Shown in pieces: positions 24,581-35,975 of a stretch of 64,000 nt of DNA. This stretch comes from Pelargonium x hortorum (Eukaryota > Streptophyta > Magnoliopsida > Geraniales > Geraniaceae). How positions within the stretch are numbered: the stretch's first letter is position 1; every line of letters starts with the position of its first letter. The stretch lies in NCBI GenBank assembly GCA_036897525.1, contig JAYMTJ010000007.1, forward strand, positions 1-64,000, read 5' to 3'. A program made the translations under genes and the position numbers. The notes beneath the pieces were generated by a model. The model did not search any database, had not been told where the DNA came from, and saw nothing but the letters and a program-made list of their open reading frames with translations.

Positions 24581-24779
24581 TCAGACTCTGTAATTATACG
24601 TATCTTATGGGCTATACCTTTATTGTAGCTGTACTTCTTGTATTTATAGTATTCTCTTTTTAGTTATAGTATTGGAGTAGTGACGTGTATTGGGTGGATA
24701 TACTTGTTCTAACAATCCTATTAAGGTATATTCCTCTTAGCAATTCTTACTATCATAGAGGGGGGTAGTAATGGTTACT

Positions 24780-25230
24780 CTTTCTGACTGCAACGTAGCA
24801 GAGGGAGATTCGTGTTATATAGTTTTAGGAATGTATATATGTTATAGCACCCACCATTGACTTACTCATAACTATCTTCTTATTCTGTATCATATTCCTA
24901 TTTCTTTAGAGATACACTTGCCGGAAACTCAATCACATTTCTCCTAAGGAAGCCCGATCCAAAATGTGTCAAAACTAGGACTTTTCCCGCTATAGCGGAC
25001 TACTTTTTTTCTTTTCTTTGGGGTCTCTCTACACGTAAAAATGCAAAATGAACTTTCATAGCTATATGAAACTACTTTTTCTATGAAAAGAGGGCCCCGA
25101 AATGGACTTCTTACGAAGGGAAATGCCCTTTTTTGCAAGTTCACATTTTGACTACTGCAAAATCAATAAGACCCAATTTAGCTAGTGAAAGTCTTCCCAT
25201 TCTCAAAAAAAGTAGGAGACATATAGATGG
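24780..25230 (+). repeat. Dispersed repeat family, copy D
   Basis: Begins with GACTGCAACGTAGCAGAGGG and ATAGCACC..ATTGACTTACTC as in copy C, but lacks roughly 25-30 bp that C has between the two halves of the second block. GTGTCAAAACTAGGACTTTT (24966-24984 region) matches copy A. The 3' end AAAAAAAGTAGGAGACATATAG (25205-25226) matches the 3' box of C. The TCGATAAG box is strongly eroded or replaced. No open gene is present. Confidence 0.5.
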
Positions 25231-27117
25231 AAAATGAATCAAATAAGACAAGACTAAAGACCTTACAGGGTATCTAAACTAAAGATAAAAGAAATTCTAG
25301 GTAATAACTTTCGCATTGTTTGGTTTATTCCTTAATTCTTTTTCTTAGTCTTTATTGATAAAGTCTTTTCATTGAGGAAGAAAAGTCGGCATCTAAAGGA
25401 AGTTCCTTTGAGTGAGGGCGCTCTAAACGGGTCTGTTATAGGCTTTTTGACAAATCCGTTTCTCCAGGTAGGGTAGGAACCCTTGGTTTTTTAGTAATTA
25501 GTAAGAAAAGGGGTTTTTTTAGGATTAAGGTAGGTATGAAAGCAGGTAATAGGTACATGTTGGCTATAAGGTAGCCCAGAATGTAAGGAAAGTCTTAACA
25601 AAGAGTACTATTATAAGATAAGCATTTAAAACAGGGAAGTTCTAGTAAATAAAGTCAGGGTTTTGTTCTCGTGTTACCTTGTTTGCAAGTTTCCAATCTC
25701 CTAAAGTAATAGCTACAAAGCAAACAAAAGGAGGTTATTCCCCGTTGTTAGTTTAATAAGAATTCAGAGTTCTGAGGGGTTTTATAGGAGATTCTCTAAA
25801 AAGGCTAAGCTAAGAATCTGTAATCCTATTTTTTAAGAAGTAAGCTTCTGTAATCTAAATCCTTTAGAACATCTATAGCAGCTAAGGGTAGTGACCCGTT
25901 GAATCTGCTTTCCTGCCGGAGTCCCTTAAATGTTCTGTAAACCTTCGAAAAAAGTAAGAATTTCAAAGTAGAGGAATATATCCTCTCAAAGCCCTCGGTA
26001 TAACCCATCCCCCTTTTCTGGGGCACCCAAACTCACAATAAATGGGAAAGAATTTATATAAACCTCAGCTCCTTTTTCGAATGTGTATCTGTATTCCTTT
26101 TTCTTTAAGTTTTTTGGAAAGTTTTATTTACTTCAAATGTAAATTAAGGTAAAAGCCTTCTTATTTGTATTCCTCTGTTTCCAATTAAAAGGCTTCGGGT
26201 ACGGGTATCAAGAGAGTAAGATAGAGATCCCGAGTAAGGCTATATAAGGACTTAGAGAGTTGTAGGTATTAAGAATATAGCTCTAAAGAAAGTCCTTGGT
26301 TTCCGGTTCAAGTTCTAAAGCTAAAGTAATTAGTTTCCAGTAAAGACAAGTATACAGCGGAGGAGTGTCCTTACATTATAGTTTTGGATCTTTTAAGTCT
26401 AATGTTAGGTTTAAGTGGATACAGAATACAATAGGGTTTTCCTAGGTTTGACGGAGTTTTGTTAGCGGATTACTCATAAAGGGATTTTTTAGTTGCTTGT
26501 GCATTTGTCTTTTTAAGGTCAAAGAAACTTTAGAATCTCGGGAAATAAATAAATAAAGTAAATAGGAAAGACTTCACCGGAGCGTAGTAAGAATTGTTAA
26601 AAGTAAGATGTTTCCCTTTTAGGAAGGTAAAAGGGGTAAACCCATATATTCAGCAGGCATTTTCAACTCCTCAGGATCGCAGGGAATTCTAAGGCAATTT
26701 AGCTAGGGGAGTCTTTTTGGTAAGAGATTGTCCTACGATTTTTGGAAGTAAGTCAAGAAACTTCTATAGCATTCCTAGGTGTTTAACAGATGAAAGTTTA
26801 GAATGCAGAACTATAAATTTGGAGAAATAAGACTTCTTCGGGTTAAGATTTTCCCTACTTGAGCTCTATATTCTACTGTCGTTACGGATTGATTGAAGCG
26901 GAAACTGCTATACTTTTAATTAGAAGTGCCTTTTTTGACTTTAACTTTAAAAGACTCCTTTTGCTCTTTGTTTCTTTTTGTAATATCTTCCTTTCTTAGT
27001 CTTACTCTCTCTATCTTACTAGCCCTCATACTCTGTTGTCTTAATACCTAGACCTAGAGCTATAACCTGTTAGAAGCCCTTGTTACTTGGATTAACCTAC
27101 TTATAGACTTTCCAACG
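25231..27117. other. Intergenic, nothing recognised
   Basis: After a weak GATAAG-type box near 25350 the sequence is unassigned. A pyrimidine-rich stretch from about 26,940 to 27,110 translates into hydrophobic peptide (SLTLSILLALILCC) ahead of the box at 27118, interrupted by two TAG. Confidence 0.5.
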
Positions 27118-27157
27118 AAGCTTACCTCTTTAACTGATAAGAACATAAAACAAGAGG
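27118..27157 (+). repeat. GATAAG box with flanking inverted repeat
   Basis: AAGCTTACCTCTTTAACTGA followed by TAAGAACATA is close to 33257-33288. The box is bracketed by CCTCTT and AAGAGG, so it can fold as a hairpin with the box in the loop. Translated, it reads SLTDKN, comparable with FIDKE of the larger family. Confidence 0.5.
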
Positions 27158-28994
27158 AATTCTAAGAACTAGAACTCTAAATACTGGCCGGCCTATCTAT
27201 ACCGATGCGATGAACTCTTATACTCTCTCATTCTAATAACTAGAAACTAACTCTATCTCGTAGAATACATTTACAATTCTCCTGGCCAAGAAACCAGAAT
27301 CAGTCTATAGTCTTGTATTTCAGGAGAGAAAGTTCAGGTTTTTAGGCTCTGGTTTCGTTTTTTAAGGAATTGAAGTGTAAAGACCTTAGGTTAGGACCAG
27401 ATAGAGAGTCCGGTTAAAAGCAAGCGGAGAGAGAGATATTGGAAACTTTTCTAAGGCATTATACAAAACCTTTTTTGGTCTTAGAATTTAGGTATAGTTA
27501 ATTCCGCGAAACTATTAACTTGTATGCTAGGAGAGAAAGGCTAAAGCTGAAGCCTCTATTAATGAAATCTTGTAGTAATTAAAGCGATCCGAAGCTCTTA
27601 CTCTTGCGTTTTGTAATTATAGCCCCTATTTTTTGCGAGAAATAAAAATCTACAGTCTATTTATTGAGAAAGAGCCGCTTAAAAGCATAAGTAAGTATTT
27701 GGGACTTTCATGGTTATTAAATGCCATTTTTTCAAGTATCCCGTTATGATGTTACTATGCTAAAGGACTCAAAAGAAGGTTGAGACATTGATGGACTCTA
27801 GCACCTTTATTTTCAAATATACCCATTCAGGGGGTTTCCTTTTAAGAGTGGGAGGGCTCCCTACAAAAATTTCTTAGAAAGGCATTTATTAATTCGAAAC
27901 GGAACTCCTTTGTTACAGTATTCTTGGCACAACTTGAACCTACGTTCAATGAATAAAATGAATAAGGCTCCTGCATTACCAAGTATTAACCCCGTAGGTA
28001 GCTGATATCTAAATAAATTCCGCACCACAATATTTACTAGGTTGAAGATAAGGATTCTTGGCTTCATAACTAAATAGTAACTTCCATCCAAAACGAAAGA
28101 TTTTTTTCTTTCTACTAAGTGAATACCTAAAAGCGGAGAAAATTTCTTATACACTTACAATTTAAAGTCAGTTTCAGGATACAAAAATATTGAAAATTTA
28201 TAGCTATGACATAAATTGCAATTGCACCCTCAAAAATACGGGGAATTAGGATTTAAATAAATTAAAGAGAGACCCTTCGGATATTCTAATACAGGGGTCG
28301 TTCGTTATATACTCAAAAAGGATTGCTCAGTATCATTATCATATAGAAGCTGTGTTTTAGGTAAAAGGAACCGGATCCCTACCTGTCTCGTAGTTTAAAG
28401 TTTCCAACAGTCTAAGACTACTCTTTATAACTACCAATTTAGTATAAGCCAACTAGAAACTATACCAAAAACAACCCTGGAATAATTAAGAAAAAGTACT
28501 AACTTTCCCGGGGTGTACTGCCCAGTAGGCAATCGCCCCCTTTTTAATTGACCATAAAATCCTAGGAAATTGGATATCACTGCAGATTTGAATTGACAGC
28601 TAATAAGACAGGAAATTTATAGACATTGACATTTTTGTAGTAAGCGGAACTTCCTTGCCTTGCTTGAAAGGATCCATCTGAAAGAAAAAGAATAAGAGTC
28701 CCGCAACATCCTAGTATAATCCAGAGATTAAAAACGCGAGTTTCAACTGGATTTTGTATTTATCTGTGTCATAGGAATTCTGGGAAGTAGCATTAGCCCA
28801 ACAACCCCTAATTCGGATATTACATAAAGAAGTAATTTATTGTTTCGAGACTATTTAGGTGCAATTCTTATACACTAGGCGTTTTAGAAAAAAAACCTAA
28901 GACCAAAGAGTACCGACGAACTCCTTTTGGGGTAATAGAACTGATGGAAAGGCCTACGAAGCCCCTGAGTAGCTATACTTGAAATAGCCTAAGA

Positions 28995-29006
28995 GTTCCC
29001 GGGGTA
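28995..29006 (+). repeat. GC-rich 12-mer, one of three in 900 bp
   Basis: GTTCCCGGGGTA occurs here and at 29388-29399. TTCCCGGGGT also occurs at 28505-28514. All have the same orientation in otherwise AT-rich DNA. Confidence 0.5.
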
Positions 29007-29387
29007 TGGGTGTACTTTTCTTAAGTGGACGCGGTGTAACTTAATTATTTGTGTGCGTGGTATGGTTCTCGGTCTTAACCAGTTAGATCCAAGGTGAATT
29101 AAGCTCTATATATTAATTATCGTTGACAGTGGAAGGGAATAAGTGGAATAGTATATAAAAGAGGTTTCTAGAGTTATAAGTAGTATTTTCATGATATTAC
29201 TCGGCTATCCTATCCCCAAAGTAGTATATTACTGCTGGTATATTAAAAGAGGAATACTTTCAATTAAATCAAATTTAGGTTATTCAATCATTTAGAGATC
29301 CTCTTCTAAAAAGACTACTAAAGAGTCAAAAGGAACCTATCCCCCTTTACGGGGACCTTTTTGACATTAAAAAAATGAAGTATTTTA

Positions 29388-29399
29388 GTTCCCGGGGTA
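29388..29399 (+). repeat. GC-rich 12-mer, third member
   Basis: GTTCCCGGGGTA, identical to 28995-29006. Confidence 0.5.
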
Positions 29400-32300
29400 G
29401 ACGTTAAAAAAAGATTCTCCACAAGTATATAGTTAAGGGGTATATATAAGTATGAAGGAATAGCACTGATCTAGGATCTTTTTATCTTGGGAAAATTCGT
29501 AAGGACACTTTGCAGAGGTGGATTTTTTAGAGCCCTCTAGAACAGTTGGAACTAAAATTTATGGCATGTTATACTTACTAGTTTGCTTCCTTTTTACGAC
29601 AAATATAACGGATATTCACAAATAGGCATAATATATACAAGAAGTTATGCCATTAGAAAAAGAGTTTTTTAGGATCCTCCAGGTCTTTTACTTCCCTATT
29701 TCGGGAATTTAAGAGAGCTTTATTAAAAAAAATTGAAACCGAATAACGAAAAAGACTCAAAAATGCCCTTAAATCTCTTAAGCTTGTTGAGACTGAGTCC
29801 AAATCTTTTTACGCCGAAACCTATGATAAAGAATTCCGCTTTAACTTTAATATGAGTCCTATGGGGCACCTAGTTAGCTTAAAACGAATAGGAAAATTCT
29901 TTCTAGAACCGGGTGTTTGTAAAAAAGATTCAACGAGATGAAGATATAACATAAGAGTGCCGGCATTGCGTGTTCTAACCCCCAAAGGTCTAACTCTCAG
30001 CCTTGGAAACTGGTATTATATTGAGCTGACTGACTTTTGTATAGGGTAGTCAATTTTCCTTGTTGAACTGAAATCTTACAAATTAGACTAAATAAAATCC
30101 GGGATAACAACAAATTTTAGGACTTAACTTTATGGGACATGCTTTGTTGACTTAGTAGTATAGGAATAAAGGAAACCCAAAGTATTTTAAACTAAAGCAA
30201 AGCGAAGCTAACCTTCATTTCCCCAACCCAAGAGTACACTCCTTTCTTGTTTCAAAATCCAGAATTACCTAAGCATTAACCGAAGCTTTGTTTATTACTA
30301 GAGCTTATATTTCCAAAATAAGCCCGCGACTCCTATCCTAACCTAAAGGAAAAGGGTAAATATACCTTTGATATACTAAAGTAAAGACCAAGTAAGTAGG
30401 CTTCTAACCAAGAGCACGGTATTTAATCCAAGAAGTTTCTGCAGCCTTTATTAGGGATATTGTTTAGTAAAGAACCCACTATTTAGTTCTTATTAGACCC
30501 CCCGCCTTTTACAAATTGCAAGTTATTTTCTTTTCTTTTAACAAGGATTTTTTAGTTAAACCGGGATAAAACTGTACGTAAATTACCCCTTATACGACTC
30601 CTTTTCATGAAAACTTCGGAGTATATATAATTATAGCACCTAAATGTTTTTAAATAAATTCTTACTGAGAGCTCTTTTTTTTATAATAAAACTTGGACAA
30701 TAAAACCCCAGGATTCTCTTACGCTATTTTGTATTAAGCATTTCCGCTTTTTTTATTAATGTGATTCTAGAGAAGTTTTAGTTAGCTAAATCTCCTATTT
30801 TACGCTAAAAACCCTTTTTCTAGTACTTGTAAAGAGCCTCATTCATATTCATAAAGAATAAGGCGAAATTGATATCGCATTAAAATTTAGAGTATACAAC
30901 TTCTAGTAAAATAGACTTAAAAAGGACCTAGAGGGATAGAGAAGGTTCCTTAGCTTGTAGTTTGTCCTCTAAGTACATCGCCAGAATATTTTGCAAAAAT
31001 CGATTTAGATTAAGTGTCTATATACTACAAATAATACAGAGTAGGTGTTCGCTTCGGGTCAAAAGGAATAGGTTCTACTAATCAAAGAATCCGCGGTATC
31101 TTTTACTTGTGTTAATATCCGTTGCTTGCGGGGAACCTCTAATCAGACAAAATCTTTTACATAAATGGCATACTTATTCTAAGAACTGGGCACTATTAGG
31201 CGGCCCGGCCCTAGGCAATCTTAAAAAGTTAAACAGCAAGAGAGTCTAGTAGTAAAATAGTAAAGTTTAGCTATAACTTCTTCTCTTTGATATAGGGTAT
31301 TTGTTTCAAAGAGAGTACAATAGAACAATTCGATGTTCTTAGCAACAGCTCTTTATAATTTATACAGCCGGAAACTGTGGTTAAGAAAAAAAGGCTTACT
31401 CAACACGATATGAACCCAGATTTGAAATTATAAGATATCTTTCAAGGCCTGAGATATTTGTAAAATAAACTAAAGTTGTAGATAATTTAAGTGAAGCTTC
31501 TTATCTTACTAAACAGGGGTCCTCATTGCTTAAGGGTAGTGCGTTTTGTAGTGTTAGGGGATCCACAGGGCAAACCTCAAGCCTAGGGAGATGGTGGTAA
31601 GGGTACACTCTGCTTTTTTATTAAGTTTTTTTGAGGTACGAGAGTCTAGGTGGCACTCTTGATAAATATTATAGAGTACCTCTGGATTTCCGAATTCTGG
31701 AGTAAATATTGATAATTCGTCATTAAGGAGTACTTCCAAGCCCTGTTTTATAATGAAAATTATCCTTTTTTTTTCTCCGTCGTATAGTCTTTGATTTAAC
31801 TTTTGTATTTTCCATAAAGAGGATTCTAAATATCTGTATCCTGGCTTGTTAAAACACCGGCTTTTAGGAACTGAATTGTGAGAAGGAGTCTTAATCCCGG
31901 TAAGTTGTTACTCTTTTTAGGCCTTTTTTATGTGAATATAACTTATTTTTTACTAGTTCATAGTTTCCTAGAATTCTGTACTTTAACCTACCATATTAAT
32001 AATTTGACTATATGGAAATCCATGGAAAAAAATCCTAGAATTTCTTATGTCTCTAGTTTAGAATAGGTTTTTTATTACGCGTTGTTGGAAGTCCTTAAGC
32101 TTAAGATTCTACCGAACACGTAGGCAAATTGCTTACGAGTTTACAAGTATGTCGAAGGTTCAAATTTAAAAGCAATGAATATAGTATAGAGATCTTGGAA
32201 TTTTTAGAAAGCCGTCTCTCCTTTCTTTAAAGTAAATACTAAATTTAAGGAATTAAGGGAAGGGAAAAAACTACCCCGAAAGAAAGTGGAATACACAAAT

Positions 32301-33256
32301 ATTGCTGCCTAGTTGTTTTAAATGAAATTGCTTTTAACAGGCCCGGGATACTGTCCAAATGAAACTCGGAACTCCTATCAGAAAGAATTGCCTTTCAGTT
32401 GCACTCGAAATAAAGAGAGCTTTGAAATCACTTAGAAAAGGACTTCGTTATAGAAACCTAGAAAATAATGAGACTAAAGGAAACCCAGCAGGGGCAGGCT
32501 CTTTCTTAATAGTTGTACTGGTAAAAGAGTATTCCATCTAGGACTACCAAATCCTGAGACGATAATAGTAGCTCTCGTTCTAAGCTTGTTTAGCATAAAT
32601 ACATGGTTTTTTTTGTTTCTTAGAGTTTTCTCTTATTTATCAGCTACAAGTCTCTTTCATTTTCCTGGGGCTTCCTGCTATCCTTCAAGCAGCTCCAAAG
32701 AAGTTATCGATCGGCAACTAAATGTGGGTTGATCCTTTTGGCAATGCAATAAATAGATTGGATATCAGATTTTACCAAGTTTCCATCTTATGCATTATCT
32801 TAGACTAGATATATATATAGTAGGCCTATTCTTACCCGCGGTGTTGACAATTAGGAATACCTTTTTGAAGTTTGGAAAAGGGTATTCTACTTTTCTAGGG
32901 ATAGAGTAAACACATAAAAGCTAATAACATGGAAAAATATCCTGTAATGTAAATTATAACCTATTCTAGGACTCAATTTAGTCTATAAATTGTATCTAAA
33001 GAGTCTTCCTGCAAAATCTATGGGTAAAGTAATTTCTTTGTGGCAGCACCTGATACGATACTAGCCTAGACCGTAAGAAAGGGAGGATCTATCTGGGTGA
33101 GGAGGAGGACTTTACTTTAGATGGGCTCTGAACAAAGCAAAGTGAGGAGGCAAGTTCATGATTGGGTTGTATTATTCTGTACATCTCTTTGATTGGACTA
33201 GACTGGTTCGGTTCGCTTGGGCATAGATCATTTGCATTGCTTGTCTCTAATCTATA

Positions 33257-33288
33257 AAGCTTACTCCTCTTTTACGGATAAGAACACA
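33257..33288 (+). repeat. GATAAG box, second long member
   Basis: AAGCTTACTCCTCTTTTACG then GATAAGAACACA matches 27118-27147 except for one or two inserted bases and a few substitutions. The 3' flanking AAGAGG arm is missing here. A six-C run follows (CACCCCCAC region). Confidence 0.5.
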
Positions 33289-35952
33289 GAACCCCCACCC
33301 CCAAAGCAGTTATAGAACCTTTAAGAGAGTTTAGCTTTGAAAGCGGGTATATATAGGTATGAACAAAGCGAGAAGGGTGGCATTTTGAATGACTTATATA
33401 AATGTATACAGTTAGTAAGACACTTGTCAAGAATTCTTCTTTAATTTAAACCCTTGGAGAATAGGTCGTTTCTGGAGAGGTCATATACTTAGTGTGTCTT
33501 AAATATATATTCTTAAACTCGAGTTTTGCGTAAAGAAGGAAACAATTACCTAAATTAGGAGTATGTAGAAGTTTGGAGTTCATCTCCCTCCTGCAAGGTA
33601 AAGGTTACTGAGTAAAAAAGCTACCGGAATTCAAAAGGAAACACCCAAGTGAAAGCTATTCCCTATAGAAGCTAATTATGAATTAAAAAAATAAGAAATA
33701 TCTTACTTCCAAAATTATCGACACAGGTACACCTGAGTTGGACGAAGACAGACTATACTTTTTTTAGGTTTGCAGGACAATGTATACCACTTTTATAAGG
33801 CCTCATTTTATTAGCAATCCTAAATTTTTAGAGAGATAGACGCTTTGGGTTATACACGGAGTTCCGTTTAAAGTAGGAGAGTCTTATATTGTTTGTTATA
33901 TAGGACGAGCTGCTGACTTGTTCTATATTTGTATATTTGTTTTGAAGCTAAAATATTTGGAGTTTTTTCTTATTGTGTTATGTGGCACTGCCTGGCTTTT
34001 GAGAGATAATCCTAATTCAATTTAGAAAGGGAAATTCAAAGATCGGAGGAAGTCTTTTGCTTCTACTTTTAAAAGTCCCAAACATGCTATCGGATATATT
34101 TAAGGCATAGCGCTGTAACTGAATAACTAGAAAAAAGGGTACCGTATAAATAAATACCTCGATACCCATTAGAGTTCTCCGCAAGAAACTATAGATATAA
34201 AAATTGACTCAATTAAACTCCTTTGCTTTACTCTATATTACAACCGGGCTCTTCTACCTTCATAGCTAGATCGAACTGAGATCGGATTTTACCAATTATT
34301 CCAAGTGTCTTACTTTTCCAAAGTGTTGACTCTACCTTAGCCATATGTGACTATCCCTCTATTCTTACGTGTATTTTTTAGACTAATTTATAAAAGAAAA
34401 GAGAGCCTTTCCGATTTTTGGAAGGTTTACAATATAGGAAACCTAAAAGAGGATACACCTACTAACATAACAAACTGCAACCTAATTAAATTAAAGATTC
34501 CTTTTGCTGAGGGGGATATCTTTGTTTTTTTTATCGGAGTACTTATTTATCCCAGAACTTTTTAGACAGCGAAGTAAATGAAACTCAAGGCTTTTCTTTT
34601 ACCGAGCAAAACTGCTGCTTTATTCTTAATCCGAAGAGGAGCCCTTTCACTTTTTTTAAGAGTACTTGACTAGATTATCTATCCCATTTCTTATTTGGAT
34701 CTATTACGCGGCCCTGAAAGACTTATAAGACCTTGCTCTATGTATTCAATATATAAATAAGAGACTCCAACCGGAAAAGATCACTCGAATAAAGAGGAAT
34801 TCCACATTTTACAGGAAATTCGCTAAATACCTGGTACCCTTTAATAGGCTTCAGATTTAATAAATTCCCTTAGTTACTATGTTTTTTTCTATCTCAAAGT
34901 AAAGGGTTCCCAATTACAGCAGCTAGACTTGCACTCTGTAGCCCTTCTTTCTTATGAGCTTCAACTATATACCCGTGTTTCCTTGGAGCTAGACCTGGAC
35001 TCTGTTGTATTTGTATCTTGAGAGCTTCTTTCTTATGCCTACCTAGAACTCTATTCTTCATAGGAGAGATACCTTTCTTCAATGCATTAGAATTCTTAAT
35101 TAAACTCATAACAAGGAAATCCTTACTTAGATATACGCACTCGACTTAGGGTAGTCTTTCGGTAAAAGCGATTCTAGATCGTTTTCTAGTAGCAAGATTT
35201 ATTCGCATTTTACAAGATTCCCTAGTTTAAGCTTCTCCCTTTTTTCAAGTCTCTCTTACCAAGATTTCCTTCTAGCTTCTTGATCTCTTAGAGATCTTAA
35301 CTTCTTTCCTGACTTCTAGCCTTATGCAATTATGTCCTTCACAATACCCAATTTTTCTTTGTTTTCTTTTTTGAACCAAGTGCTCATAAAACTTTGTAAC
35401 TGTGTCGAATCCATTTTCGAACGAAGATGAAATTGAAATTACACTCCTATATTTTTTTTATTTACTAAGATTAAGATATAACCGAACTACAAAGGAAGAT
35501 AGAAAAGATTCTCATAAGTGATTATGATTATAAGCCCTATTCTTATGACATTGATAGTAAATCTCTAAATCTTATTTATTAGGATCCTTATCTGTCTTAT
35601 CTGAAAGTCCTAATTCTAACCAGTTTATTTAGGAACTTTCTATCTCTCTAGCTAGTAATTAATTGTAGCTCATGTCTTTTCTTTGTCATTTTCAGAGGAG
35701 TGAGTCCCTTGTCTTTATGTATTATGAGTATATAGAGTTGGAGCTTTACCAAGGAATGAATGTGTTTCGAGTAAGAAGCTAAGGAATAGCCGCTTTGAAC
35801 CTAAAGTAATATTTGTGTTTTTTTGAGAGCCGGGGTTTTCCAATTTTGGTCATAATGTGTAAGTATGTTCTCTCAGTATACTATAATGAGTTAACCTCCT
35901 AACCAAGAATGTTTACTCGCTAAGAAGGACTTATTCATAATGATTCTACCTC
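33289..35952. other. Intergenic, nothing recognised
   Basis: Open frames at 34347-34565 (plus, 72 codons) and 34894-35109 (minus, 71 codons) are of chance length. The part from about 34.9 to 35.4 kb is C-over-G on the plus strand. Confidence 0.55.
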
Positions 35953-35975
35953 CCTATTTATTGATAAGCAACAGG
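35953..35975 (+). repeat. GATAAG box, minor member
   Basis: CTATTTATTGATAAGCAACA shares TTTAT.GATAAG with the copies at 12238 and 21892. Similar minor members are TTTATTGATAAAG near 25350, CTGATCGATAAGGAT near 38682 and TTTATCGTTATAGAG near 53640. Each is short enough that some may be chance. Confidence 0.3.

Larger units (their letters stand above)
27158..33256. other. Intergenic, nothing recognised
   Basis: Six kilobases. The longest open frame is 97 codons on the minus strand (27861-28154), with mixed composition and no motif I recognise. The GTTCCCGGGGTA repeats lie at 28.5-29.4 kb. CATAAGAG at 29950 resembles a plant mitochondrial CRTA promoter core but has no gene after it. Confidence 0.55.

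Noticed and set aside
27861-28154. 97-codon minus-strand open frame
   Set aside because: Plausible residue mix but no family, no conserved neighbour and chance length.
29944-29962. CATAAGAG resembling the plant mitochondrial CRTA promoter core
   Set aside because: An 8-bp match in AT-rich DNA with no gene downstream. Similar TATAAGAG words occur near 49.2 and 63.95 kb.
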